From Paenibacillus_AM sp052180255 (GTDB taxonomy: Bacteria; Bacillota; Bacilli; Paenibacillales; NBRC-103111): a DNA stretch of 64,000 bases. Location: contig NZ_CP197466.1 of NCBI RefSeq assembly GCF_052180255.1, positions 1,612,001 through 1,676,000 on the forward strand, written 5' to 3'. Made by a program: the position numbers and the translations under genes. The notes beneath the pieces are model-generated. The model was not told the origin of the DNA, did not search any database, and saw only the letters and a list, made by a program, of their open reading frames with translations. This document shows, piece after piece, positions 15,665 through 23,210 of the stretch (position 1 is the first letter of the stretch; each line of letters starts with the position of its first letter).

Positions 15665-15695
15665 GGCGAAAACGTTAAATGAACGGTGAGGTCCT
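15665..15695 (+). repeat. Subterminal repeat, right copy
   Basis: Imperfect direct copy of 2523-2553 (about four differences), 71 bp inside attR. Together they bracket the attP region in the circular form. Confidence 0.5.
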
Positions 15696-15766
15696 CGTGT
15701 GGCTGGCGAACATGAAAACGAATAAATCCCGTAACGACGCGGTTTCTACGACGTAATATACGAGTA

Positions 15767-15827
15767 AGGACTTAAAATCCTGCGGTAGGTGACTACCGTA
15801 CCGGTTCGATTCCGGTCCTCGGCATAC
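15767..15827 (+). repeat. attR, 61-bp direct repeat copy 2
   Basis: Identical to 2404-2464. It is the original 3' part of tRNA-Leu, now a 5'-truncated remnant still followed by the native terminator. Confidence 0.93.
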
Positions 15828-15830
15828 GAA

Positions 15831-15877
15831 ACAAAAAACTTCCCTTTAAGCATTTATGCTGGAGGGAAGTTTTTTGT
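15831..15877 (+). terminator. Native terminator of the tRNA cluster
   Basis: ACAAAAAACTTCCCT and AGGGAAGTTTTTTGT form a 15-bp perfect stem. It now follows attR, showing which side of the insertion is the original chromosome; it also suits the convergent gene on the other strand. Confidence 0.8.
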
Positions 15878-15899
15878 TTGTCTATTTTTTATACGCCAA

Positions 15900-17048
15900 T
15901 TACTTTCTAGGAAAAGATATGTCCTGAATAACCCAGTGCCCAGGTAGAGCTGGATGGACCATTAGAAACTCAAGCGATGCTTGCTTCTTTCCACTATTTT
16001 TTGTGTTATTTAATGAATAACGAATAGCGGAAGAGAGTGTTGTTTGAAATGGTTCTAAAGTGGTTTTAACTAAAGTAGGCTTGCTTTTCTGAGATTTAGA
16101 TGCGCGGACAGCGGATGTGAATGGAATGGTACCTACTTTTTCCATCGTCTGCCCTGTAACGGCTGCATATATGGCGGTGTCTTGTCGATTAATAGCTATC
16201 GTCCATAATTCGATTAGCTGCTCAGGTGAAAGTGTTGCTAAAAAGGCAGGTAGCTGTCCTGCGGCCAAATAGGTCATAGCTTGATGGGCAATGTCAAGCT
16301 TTAGATTGCCATGTGTGACACTCCCTACAAAATGAATACAGAAGTGTCCTTTAAAATCATTATCAGGAATGCCGTCCCCTCCATGGGGCATCCCGTGCAT
16401 AGAACCTGCCCAAGTGTTACCTTCGTGCTGAATGAGTACGGCACGTCGAAGCCAGCTCCACTTTCCCCCATAGATTTTCTTCATTATCGCGGAATCAGCT
16501 TTTGATAAAGGCTGGACATCCGCATGCGCACTTCCAGCACGACGCTGTCCTTGAAATTGTAGTCCGGTTTCTAAATCCTTAATTGTAAACTTCGTATATT
16601 TGGGTAGTAAAACATTAATATCGTCCCATTTGATGAGCTTGCCGTAGTGCTTTGCACGAAGTTCAACTATTTCTTGGCGCAGCCTAGCTGTTGTCGAGCG
16701 GTCAAGTTGCAGGAGTGTTCTTTGATCAAGGTCTATAACTTCACCTTGCATCGTGACAGCATAGTGTGCGCTTTTCGGATTCTTTCTAAATGTAAGATAT
16801 GTGTCAGCATACGGTGCGGGAAAGGGAATAGGAGTCCGCGCTGCTTGTATAAGTTTTTTTTGCAAATGCGTGATTGTTATGACATGTGTTGTTTTATAGG
16901 CTGCTGTTGGTGAAGATTGTACAGTTAACTCGACCTGATTATCGGCTGCTGTTGCAGTCTTGGGAGACCATATGGTGCAGATTATTGACAAAAGTAAAAT
17001 GTTTCCCAGTACTCGGATCCATTTCTTATGAAGTTGTTTATCATTCAT
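15900..17048 (-). CDS. Secreted protein with His/Cys motif, L,D-transpeptidase-like
   Basis: This 382-residue protein has an N-terminal signal sequence (basic KKW, hydrophobic LGNILLLSIICTIW, cleavage near ATAADNQ). The central region contains SMHGMPHGGDG followed by GHFCIHFVGS, with HGxP and a Cys after His. This recalls the HGxP...SHGC order of YkuD L,D-transpeptidases without being the standard motif. A cell-wall role outside the membrane is plausible. The N-terminal 160 and C-terminal 100 residues are not recognised. It is divergent from the antiporter gene. Confidence 0.6.
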   Translation of the reverse strand: MNDKQLHKKWIRVLGNILLLSIICTIWSPKTATAADNQVELTVQSSPTAAYKTTHVITITHLQKKLIQAARTPIPFPAPYADTYLTFRKNPKSAHYAVTMQGEVIDLDQRTLLQLDRSTTARLRQEIVELRAKHYGKLIKWDDINVLLPKYTKFTIKDLETGLQFQGQRRAGSAHADVQPLSKADSAIMKKIYGGKWSWLRRAVLIQHEGNTWAGSMHGMPHGGDGIPDNDFKGHFCIHFVGSVTHGNLKLDIAHQAMTYLAAGQLPAFLATLSPEQLIELWTIAINRQDTAIYAAVTGQTMEKVGTIPFTSAVRASKSQKSKPTLVKTTLEPFQTTLSSAIRYSLNNTKNSGKKQASLEFLMVHPALPGHWVIQDISFPRK

Positions 17049-17167
17049 GTAAGAACACGCCTTTCGTCTTTATCCATTCGTACACTAGTTTTTGTTACAA
17101 GTCCACAAATTATTTCGAATTATTGGTACAATGGATCCAGATTGTCAAAAGGACGTGATTTAAAAAT

Positions 17168-18523
17168 ATGCGATCGACCAAACGCGTAATTGGTATTGTA
17201 GCTGTAACTGTGCTGGGACTACTGCTGGCCTATGTTTGGGTATTGCCGCTTTCTCTTGGCTTCACAGCTGGTTTAGTGTTTCTTATCGTAGTGACTGTGA
17301 AAAGTGGAACGTCATCCAAAGAAGTTTGGTCAGCGATGATTAAAGGGATCGAACATACGAAGGGAGTCGTGTGGATTCTTTCGCTTGTCGGTGTTCTAAT
17401 TCCCGCATGGACGGCTTCAGGCACGATTCCATTTTTAATTGATGCAGGGTTATCTTTATTAAATCCAGCTTATTTCTTAACCTTCGCTTTCTTATTTTCA
17501 GGTGTGATTTCGATGATTCTTGGAACTTCTACAGGCACATTGAGTGCAGTAGGCATCCCACTCATGGGGGTGGCGGCTTCTTTACATATTCCACTGCCAA
17601 TTGTTGCAGGGGCACTCATATCGGGCGCATTTGTTGGTGATCGCACATCACCGTTTTCATCCGCACATCGGTTGGTCGCCTCATCCACGGGCAATGCAGT
17701 TAGCGTTCAGCTAAAAGCACTCCTACCATCAAGTATGATGGCAATCATTACTTGTGTCATTGTTTACGGGCTTCAGGATTGGTTTGGAAAATGGGGTTCG
17801 CAAGCTGTGTTCACCGATGTGAGCACATACGCAACCTTTTTCACGTATAGTCCATATTCGTGGATCCCTTTGGTGTTACTATTAGGGGCAATATTATTGA
17901 GATTGCCAACAAAGTATGCATTCTTACTCTCTACAGTGGCCGCGATAATCATAGGCTCTATTTTGCAGGGTGTGAGTATGGGGCAATGGGTACAGACCTT
18001 ATGGGAAGGTTATGACAATGTGTTAATTCCTTTTTTACATGCAAAGGGTTTAGTGCATATGATTGATCTTGTTATTTTGATCGCAATGGCAGGGGCATTT
18101 AATGGGATATTAGAAGATACACGTATGATCGAACCTTTTATGCAAAAATTGCTTGGTACTTCAACATCAATGGCGTCCGCGACGTGGCGTACGGGTTTGT
18201 TCGGTCTTGGGTTAGGGTTATTATCTTGTACACAGACATTGCCAATTATGATGAGTGGACGAAACATTTTGCCACTATGGAGTAATAAATTCCCACAGCA
18301 GCATCTCTCACGTGTAGTTGCAGACACTTCGCTCGTGTTCCCAGCACTTGTGCCATGGAACTTGCTAGCGATTCTATGTATGACGATCATAGGGGTTCCA
18401 TTAGAGGAGTATGGTGGGTATGCGGTGTTTCTGTGGAGCTTGCCTTTATTCACTTTAGGTATGTCTTGGTATCACGATCATAATAAACAAAGGCAGGTTA
18501 GGGATGTAACTGCACATCTTTAA
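17168..18523 (+). CDS. NhaC-family Na+/H+ antiporter
   Basis: This 451-residue integral membrane protein has about 10-12 spans. It belongs to the NhaC family, which exchanges Na+ (or an organic acid couple, as in malate/lactate variants) for protons. The family marks are the loop after FSGVISMILGTSTGTLSAVG and the conserved GAFVGDRTSPFSSAHRL, equivalent to GDKxSPxSDTT. Ions or organic acids cannot be told apart by sequence alone. ATG 17168 lies close to the divergent promoter region shared with the secreted-protein gene. Its end overlaps the convergent small gene by 4 bp. Confidence 0.85.
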   Translation: MRSTKRVIGIVAVTVLGLLLAYVWVLPLSLGFTAGLVFLIVVTVKSGTSSKEVWSAMIKGIEHTKGVVWILSLVGVLIPAWTASGTIPFLIDAGLSLLNPAYFLTFAFLFSGVISMILGTSTGTLSAVGIPLMGVAASLHIPLPIVAGALISGAFVGDRTSPFSSAHRLVASSTGNAVSVQLKALLPSSMMAIITCVIVYGLQDWFGKWGSQAVFTDVSTYATFFTYSPYSWIPLVLLLGAILLRLPTKYAFLLSTVAAIIIGSILQGVSMGQWVQTLWEGYDNVLIPFLHAKGLVHMIDLVILIAMAGAFNGILEDTRMIEPFMQKLLGTSTSMASATWRTGLFGLGLGLLSCTQTLPIMMSGRNILPLWSNKFPQQHLSRVVADTSLVFPALVPWNLLAILCMTIIGVPLEEYGGYAVFLWSLPLFTLGMSWYHDHNKQRQVRDVTAHL

Positions 18524-18738
18524 TAGCGATCCTTATCATCGCCTTGATCGTCGTTTTCTTCTTTGGCCTCTTTTTCTTCATGGAATTCAACCGTTGTTTG
18601 ACCGGTAATATAGTCAAAGGGTGTGTAGTTGCTATCGGGGAGCTTTTTGCCTTTAATGATTTTGACTGAAATAATAAGGAGTAGTGCAAGGATAGGTATG
18701 ATTAGAGAAAGAGTGAGGTAAAGAGTGAAATTTTCCAT
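18520..18738 (-). CDS. DUF3951-like small membrane protein
   Basis: This 72-residue protein has one N-terminal membrane span (residues 5-26) and a charged cytoplasmic tail. The central LPDSNYTPFDYITGQTTVEFHEEKE matches the signature of the DUF3951 family of Bacillales small proteins, which has no known function. GGAAGATACA precedes the ATG. It is convergent with the antiporter. Confidence 0.65.
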   Translation of the reverse strand: MENFTLYLTLSLIIPILALLLIISVKIIKGKKLPDSNYTPFDYITGQTTVEFHEEKEAKEENDDQGDDKDRY

Positions 18739-18762
18739 TGTATCTTCCTTTACACTAAGGTG

Positions 18763-18806
18763 ATAGGCACGATTTGCGAATTCTTTTGCAAGTCATGCCT
18801 ATTTTA
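18763..18806 (+). terminator. Strong hairpin upstream of the DUF3951 gene
   Basis: A 15-bp nearly perfect stem (ATAGGCACGATTTGC at 18763-18777 with 18788-18802) is followed by TTTT only in the plus direction. No plus-strand gene precedes it except the antiporter 240 bp upstream, so it may be its terminator or an operator for the minus-strand gene. Confidence 0.5.
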
Positions 18807-18865
18807 ACATACTTTAAGCAAGATCCAAAGGAGATGTATGGGGAATCAGATCCATTAATCTAATG

Positions 18866-18896
18866 GAAAAAGCTGTGAGTTTATTAGACCCACAGC
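18866..18896 (-). terminator. Terminator of YjcZ-like gene 1
   Basis: GCTGTG/CACAGC stem followed on the minus strand by T5, 42 bp after the stop codon of the minus-strand peptide gene. Confidence 0.55.
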
Positions 18897-18937
18897 GAAA
18901 AATCTTTCTATTCAACCTGCTTACAAATTGGACGTAA

Positions 18938-19039
18938 TTAGAACCGACATACGGTACAGCTAATGATAACTAAAAGTATAAAAAGCACTAAGATAGAACC
19001 TGTCGAAGTAAATCCACCAAATCCTCCAATTTCACCCAT
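18938..19039 (-). CDS. YjcZ-like small membrane protein, copy 1
   Basis: The 33-residue peptide begins MGEIGGFGGFTSTGSILVL and is one hydrophobic helix with a Gly-rich start and Cys near the end. AAAGGAGCTGGG lies upstream of the ATG. It matches the pattern of YjcZ-family sporulation peptides (Gly/Tyr-rich head plus VLFILLVII span). Two further paralogues lie at 19295 and 19591. The role in spores is known only by association for this family. Confidence 0.75.
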   Translation of the reverse strand: MGEIGGFGGFTSTGSILVLFILLVIISCTVCRF

Positions 19040-19294
19040 TTAACCCAGCTCCTTTCACTATTCACGTAATCGTGAGAGAGTATTGAATGTGGGTTCATGT
19101 GAGCGAACTGTGTTTAACACCCCATGACCACAGTTCAGTATATTGAGGGTGTGATGAATTGGATTGAGGCATTCGTGGAGATGAATGAGAATTAATTTTG
19201 AAAAGAGCCCTATCTTGACAGGGTAGGGGTTACTTTCATCCAATCCGTTTAAATGATTTGACATATTATATCTTGACTGAAGAGAGGGTTTCGA

Positions 19295-19396
19295 ATGGGA
19301 GAAGTCTTTGAACGTCGCGGCTTGTTTACTTCCACCGGTTCAATTTTGGTTCTGTTTATACTATTAGTTATTATCTCTTGTACTTGCTTTATCTAA
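19295..19396 (+). CDS. YjcZ-like small membrane protein, copy 2
   Basis: The 33-residue peptide starts MGEVFERRGLFTSTGSILVL and ends SCTCFI. It differs from copy 3 at only one residue (E3/D3) and shares residues 11-30 with copy 1 (one helix, about residues 15-30). GAGAGGG precedes the ATG. It is followed by its own terminator. Confidence 0.75.
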   Translation: MGEVFERRGLFTSTGSILVLFILLVIISCTCFI

Positions 19397-19413
19397 CTAA
19401 GTTGTTTTTAAAG

Positions 19414-19438
19414 GTCACTCTATACGAGTGGCTTTTTT
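19414..19438 (+). terminator. Terminator after copy 2
   Basis: GTCACTC (19414-19420) pairs with GAGTGGC (19426-19432), followed by T6. Confidence 0.65.
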
Positions 19439-19590
19439 GAGCTAATAAAGTGATGACGAATATTGCACCCCAACTGGTGCTTTTTCTTTTGCCATAAACC
19501 AAATAAACGAATAACCTCGTATGTTCGTCCAATCAGAGAAAGTTCATAGGACATATGATGTCTCGAATGGATGGAAGGGGGGGGGTACAG

Positions 19591-19692
19591 ATGGGAGATG
19601 TCTTTGAACGCCGTGGCTTGTTTACTTCCACAGGTTCCATTTTGGTTCTGTTTATACTTTTAGTTATTATTTCTTGTACTTGTTTTATCTAA
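19591..19692 (+). CDS. YjcZ-like small membrane protein, copy 3
   Basis: The 33-residue peptide is identical to copy 2 except Asp for Glu at position 3. The ribosome binding site is unusual: GGAAGGGGGGGGG, a run of nine G, ends 7 nt before the ATG. Nucleotide identity to copy 2 is high only inside the gene, pointing to a recent duplication or conversion. An IS3 remnant begins 45 bp downstream. Confidence 0.75.
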   Translation: MGDVFERRGLFTSTGSILVLFILLVIISCTCFI

Positions 19693-19837
19693 CTAAAAGG
19701 AAATGTAGAGAGATAAAATATGCAAAAATCAGCATCTGAACTGTGACCCGTAAGATGGAAACTTTGAAAAAAGTGACCCTCTTGCGGGTCATTTGTGTTT
19801 TAATCGAACTATTGGAAAAAAAGCGGGGGAAGAACTC

Positions 19838-20028
19838 ATGAACAAAACGAGAGGTGCTGCAAAGATGTTCAGAAGAGTATTACGTATTCGCCTACGTTTA
19901 AACTTGCTGCGGTTAAGACCTATAAGGGAGGTCAAACCCCAATGGAAATTTTCCTACTGGAGATGGAGAATGACTTTTTTAAAAAGCTGAAGGCGCTCGA
20001 AAAGCAGAAGATGCAGAGGAAACATTGA
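19838..20028 (+). pseudogene. IS3 OrfA remnant
   Basis: The HTH start YSPTFKLAAVKTYKGG (from about 19889) runs directly into LLEMENDFFKKLKALEKQ, the OrfA leucine-zipper end, so the middle is deleted. The upstream start region is in a different frame. Non-functional. Confidence 0.65.
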
Positions 20029-20087
20029 CACCCTCCGAGCGCTTTCAAATCATCAACCAAAGTATTCGTAAATAAGGTCAGCAACGA

Positions 20088-20651
20088 ATGACGCGTTACC
20101 TGTGCAAGCTAGCCCGTGTGAGTTTAAGCGGTTATTACCGCTGGCTTTCGGCTGAGGAAGCCAGACAGTTGCGAGAGGAGGCAGACGAGCGTGATGCTTT
20201 CCTTATCAAGAAGCACTTTAACGCTTTGGATGGTAAAGCTGGAGCGACAAGACAAGTTGTGGCTCATTACCTATCCTCCTCTTTAGCCCTACCGCTGGTA
20301 GAGCGGACAATGGAGCAATTGCTAGATCGGCTGGATGGCAATATTCATCCTGAAGCTATCTTACATTCTGACCAGGGGATGCATTATACCCACCCCAAAT
20401 TTCGTCTGCTCGTCAGCAGAGCAGACTTTAAGCAATCCATGTCCCGTAAAGGAAACTGCTGGGATAATGCCTCCATGGAGACATTCTTCGGTCATATGAA
20501 GGATGAGCTGGAGTACAAGACGTGTATTAACATTCAGGAATTAAGGGAGCGAGTAAACAACTATATGGAGTATTACAACTCCGGCCGTTACCAGTGGACA
20601 TTAAAACAGATGACTCCTGATGAATTCAGAAGTCATCTGTTGACCGCCTAA
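20088..20651 (+). pseudogene. IS3-family transposase OrfB, internally deleted
   Basis: This 187-residue remnant is expected to be about 280 residues when complete. It starts with the N-terminal YLCKLARVSLSGYYRWL and ends with the C-terminal catalytic half: HSDQGMHYTHPKFRLL (second Asp) and SRKGNCWDNASMETFFGHMKDELEY (catalytic Glu). The segment with the first catalytic Asp is missing at the junction ALDGKAGATRQVVAHYL, so the DDE site is incomplete. Confidence 0.8.
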
Positions 20652-20698
20652 CCAAAGATCTTCTTTTTCAAACTGTCTACAAATAGGGTCACAGTTCA

Positions 20699-20921
20699 CT
20701 CATCCGAGGGCGAGCTGCTTTTGACTGCTTGCTTGGGTATGAGTAGCATCCAAAATAATGGTTTTACTCTCAATGAGTCCATTCTCCACACATTGACTTA
20801 CCACTTGTTTCAACACGTCTTCCACTTGACTTGCACCAAAGCGATGATTCCGAAAGTGCGACAATTGCGAGGCATCTGGTAAGGGCTCTCCAATGTATGG
20901 CGACTTTCTTGTTAGAAACAA
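20699..20921 (-). pseudogene. IS1182-type transposase fragment
   Basis: About 73 codons read PYIGEPLPDASQLSHFRNHR, then GASQVEDVLKQVV and IILDATHTQASSQKQL, a stretch of the N-terminal part of IS1182/IS5-like transposases. It is cut on one side exactly at the IS3 end (20698) and on the other beside the stop of the resistance gene, so it is a double-truncated relic. Confidence 0.7.
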
Positions 20922-20923
20922 AA

Positions 20924-22402
20924 TCAGAGTTCAATGATCTTTGTTGCAACATTTTCACAAAATTCCCTATCATGCTCGACAAAAAGAATGGTTGGTGAGT
21001 ATTTAAGCAGTAACTCTTCAATTTGCATACGAGAAATAATATCAATAAAATTAAGTGGCTCATCCCAAATATGCAAATGAACATTCTCACTAAGACTTTT
21101 TGCAATCAATACTTTTTTCTTTTGTCCTCCACTAAATGATGAAATATCCTTTTCAAATTGACTTCTGGAAAAATCAAGTTTTCTTAAAATCGATTTAAAA
21201 AGGCTTTCATCAATCCCGCTGTATGCAGCATAGTCGGATAAATTGCCTTGAAGATGGGATGTGTCCTGTGAGACGTAGGATACTCTCAATTGGCTGTCCT
21301 TCCTGAAGGTGCCTGTATAGTTAATATCCTCACCACAAATAAGTTTGATGATACTTGATTTTCCTGAGCCGTTTTTTCCGGAAAGAGCAATTCGCTCACC
21401 TTGCTCAATCGTAAAACTTACATCTGCACAAATGATCTTCTCACCGTAAAAAATGGAAACATGATCAAGTTCAGCGAGTTGGTTTTTATGAAAAGCAAGC
21501 TGTGAAATCTCTAAGCTGTCTGAGCTCTCGATATTTTTTAGGAGTTTAGACTTTTCATTAATAGCAGATTGCTGTCTTTGTTCAATAGCTTTAGAGCGTT
21601 TCATCATTTTAGCAGCTTTGTGGCCAATATATCCTTTATCTACCTTAGAACCGGAATTTCTTGTTCCGTTTTTTGTTTTTTCCACTTCATGTGACCAGTT
21701 GCCCGTCTGTTTAGCGGAATCTGACAAACGTTTAATGTCTTTTCTAAGTTTTTCGTTCTCTGCAAGCTCAAAGTTATCTTGCCTCATTTTATTTTCCCAC
21801 CAGCTTGAAAAATTACCTTTTTGTATTTCTATGTTGGTCTTATTAATTGAAAGTATGTGATCTACACAGTTATCAAGAAAAGATCTGTCGTGAGACACCA
21901 AAATAAATCCGCTTTTAGATTTGAGATAATCACTGACCAGTTTTCTTGCATTCATGTCAAGATGATTGGTTGGTTCATCAATTAACAGAAAACTATTTTC
22001 CTTAATAAATAAAGTAGCCAGTAAAACTTTCGTTTGCTCTCCGTTAGATAATGAATCAAATGGCCGATATAAAACATCCTCAGAAACCTTTAATAATGAA
22101 AGCTCACGCATTAATTCCCAGTGAACATAGTCTGGAAAAATGTCGTTAATTACATCAAGCGTATTATTTTCTTTATTTTCAATAGGAAAAGGGAAATATT
22201 CAAAACCGACATTAGCAGAAATATTTCCACTGTATTCATATCTACCAAGCAACAAATTGAGAAATGTCGTCTTACCTCTACCATTTCTTCCTGTAAACCC
22301 CAATTTCCAATCGGAATTGATTTGGAAATTTACATTTTCAAAAATGTTATCGTAACTTCCTTCATAGGCAAACGTCAGGTTTGTAACATTTATTAATGAC
22401 AT
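20924..22402 (-). CDS. ABC-F ribosomal protection protein, Lsa-type
   Basis: This 492-residue protein with two ABC ATPase domains and no membrane part belongs to the antibiotic-resistance ABC-F group (Lsa/Vga/TaeA relatives). These proteins displace lincosamides, streptogramin A and pleuromutilins from the ribosome. Seen are Walker A GRNGRGKTT (about residue 38), signature LSNGEQ and Walker B LLIDEPTNHLD, then the interdomain arm (about 200-300). The second Walker A is GKNGSGKSS, with signature FSGGQKKK and IWDEPLN. Start and length agree with Lsa proteins. CTCCT before the ATG on the minus strand gives AGGAGG. A leader with competing hairpins precedes it, so expression is probably antibiotic-inducible. 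Confidence 0.88.
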   Translation of the reverse strand: MSLINVTNLTFAYEGSYDNIFENVNFQINSDWKLGFTGRNGRGKTTFLNLLLGRYEYSGNISANVGFEYFPFPIENKENNTLDVINDIFPDYVHWELMRELSLLKVSEDVLYRPFDSLSNGEQTKVLLATLFIKENSFLLIDEPTNHLDMNARKLVSDYLKSKSGFILVSHDRSFLDNCVDHILSINKTNIEIQKGNFSSWWENKMRQDNFELAENEKLRKDIKRLSDSAKQTGNWSHEVEKTKNGTRNSGSKVDKGYIGHKAAKMMKRSKAIEQRQQSAINEKSKLLKNIESSDSLEISQLAFHKNQLAELDHVSIFYGEKIICADVSFTIEQGERIALSGKNGSGKSSIIKLICGEDINYTGTFRKDSQLRVSYVSQDTSHLQGNLSDYAAYSGIDESLFKSILRKLDFSRSQFEKDISSFSGGQKKKVLIAKSLSENVHLHIWDEPLNFIDIISRMQIEELLLKYSPTILFVEHDREFCENVATKIIEL

Positions 22403-22420
22403 AAAATTATCCTCCTGTAT

Positions 22421-22542
22421 GAAAAAATAAAAGCTACAAGAAAGTTACATTCTTGTAGCTCAAATAAATACAGTTAATCAACCCCAGGACGGAGCTAAAT
22501 AAGGATATATTGTTTGAGTGAAAGATAATGTAACTTTCTTGC
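22421..22542 (-). promoter_or_regulatory. Transcription attenuator of the ABC-F gene
   Basis: On the minus strand AGCTACAAGAA pairs with TTCTTGTAGCT (22450-22460 with 22432-22442; 11 bp, 7-nt loop) and is followed by TTTATTTTTT: a terminator directly before the ribosome binding site. The upstream segment 22527-22541 is perfectly complementary over 15 nt to 22437-22451, which overlaps the terminator, so the two structures exclude each other. Confidence 0.8.
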
Positions 22543-22544
22543 AT
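22434..22544 (-). CDS. Possible leader peptide of the ABC-F gene
   Basis: A 36-codon frame starts ATG 22544 (MQESYIIFHSNNISLFSS) and ends inside the terminator. It runs through both strands of the alternative hairpin, so ribosome position would influence folding. No good ribosome binding site is seen. A start-stop pair (ATGTAG) further upstream is another candidate sensor. Confidence 0.35.
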   Translation of the reverse strand: MQESYIIFHSNNISLFSSVLGLINCIYLSYKNVTFL

Positions 22545-22640
22545 ACAAAATAAAACACGCGAAAAATATCGCTTTTACTGTTTTATCGTTAGCAAGAAAT
22601 TCTACATTATACTTTCAACTCCAGTCATTAATTTATGAGA

Positions 22641-22669
22641 ATTATATCATCCTTATTATGAATTTTCAA
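22641..22669 (-). promoter_or_regulatory. Promoter of the ABC-F leader
   Basis: On the minus strand TTGAAA, 17 bp, TATAAT. It gives a leader of about 230 nt before the ABC-F start. A second imperfect hairpin (TAAAACA...TGTTTTA with inner GCGA/TCGC) follows soon after. Confidence 0.75.
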
Positions 22670-22870
22670 TAAATGAGTTTCTAGTTAATATCACCTAGAT
22701 ATATTCCGTGAGATATGCTGCTTCCTTTTGCAATTCCCATTATGTAAGTAACCAAATCTTTAGGAAAAAAAATGTGCGGACGATGTCGGGATGGACCGCT
22801 CCACAGGCTTCACGTGTCCGATCTGTTTTCATCCTCTTTCCTGCGCGTTTATCCATTTCCTCAGTCAATT

Positions 22871-22908
22871 AAAAAACCTCTCAATCGTAAGATTACGAAT
22901 GAGAGGTT
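22871..22908 (-). terminator. Terminator of tRNA-Val
   Basis: A long stem (AACCTCTCA and TGAGAGGTT, extended by TCGTAA/TTACGA) is followed on the minus strand by T6. It lies 108 bp beyond the tRNA-Val 3' end. The interval between 22745 and 22870 holds nothing I can support. Confidence 0.7.
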
Positions 22909-23015
22909 TATACACGGAGCGGATATCAGTATAGAGCTTGACCTGTACCCTGCGTATTGTCCAACGTTGGTCTATCTTATGAAAACGTTGCTACTACGCG
23001 GTTTTTAATAATGTA

Positions 23016-23088
23016 TGATCTGAGCGGGGATCGAACCCACGACCTCTACCCTGTCAAGATAGCGCTCTCCCGGCTGAGCTATCAGATC
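23016..23088 (-). tRNA. tRNA-Val (GAC)
   Basis: The 73-nt cloverleaf on the minus strand has acceptor GATCTGA/TCAGATC, anticodon stem CTATC/GGTAG and loop TTGACAG (anticodon GAC). CCA is not encoded. Confidence 0.88.
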
Positions 23089-23210
23089 GTATGAAGTTAC
23101 AAAGAGAATAATAGCAAATTATACTAGGCATTGTCAACCATTTCATGCGAATAATTAGCATGTCTGGAGTAAATAATATCACTTGGAATCTACTGGTGGA
23201 GGTTAACAAC

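Larger units (their letters stand above)
2404..15827. mobile_element. tRNA-Leu integrative element with tail genes (satellite-like)
   Basis: The boundaries are set by a perfect 61-bp direct repeat of the tRNA-Leu 3' part (2404-2464 and 15767-15827). The interior has an integrase at the left end, an early repressor/promoter switch, replication-type genes, a tail chaperone/tape-measure pair, a cargo gene and a winged-helix gene at the right end. Codon usage rich in CGN and ACG and abundant CpG differ from the flanking chromosome. No capsid, portal, terminase, tail-tube, baseplate, holin or conjugation gene is visible in any frame. A phage-dependent satellite or a strongly reduced prophage are the two readings. 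Confidence 0.9.
19737..20698 (+). mobile_element. Internally deleted IS3-family element
   Basis: The ends carry inverted repeats beginning TGAACTGTGACCC on both sides (13 identical bases; about 30-bp imperfect repeats at 19737-19766 and 20669-20698). The length is 962 bp against roughly 1.4-1.5 kb for a full element, and both orfs have lost internal parts, so it cannot transpose alone. No clear target duplication is seen. Confidence 0.75.

Noticed and set aside
19058..19264. 68-codon minus-strand frame between YjcZ-like copies
   Set aside because: No ribosome binding site and no recognisable pattern; left out.
22772..23008. 78-codon frame between the ABC-F leader and tRNA-Val
   Set aside because: Overlaps the tRNA terminator and has no site; not a gene.
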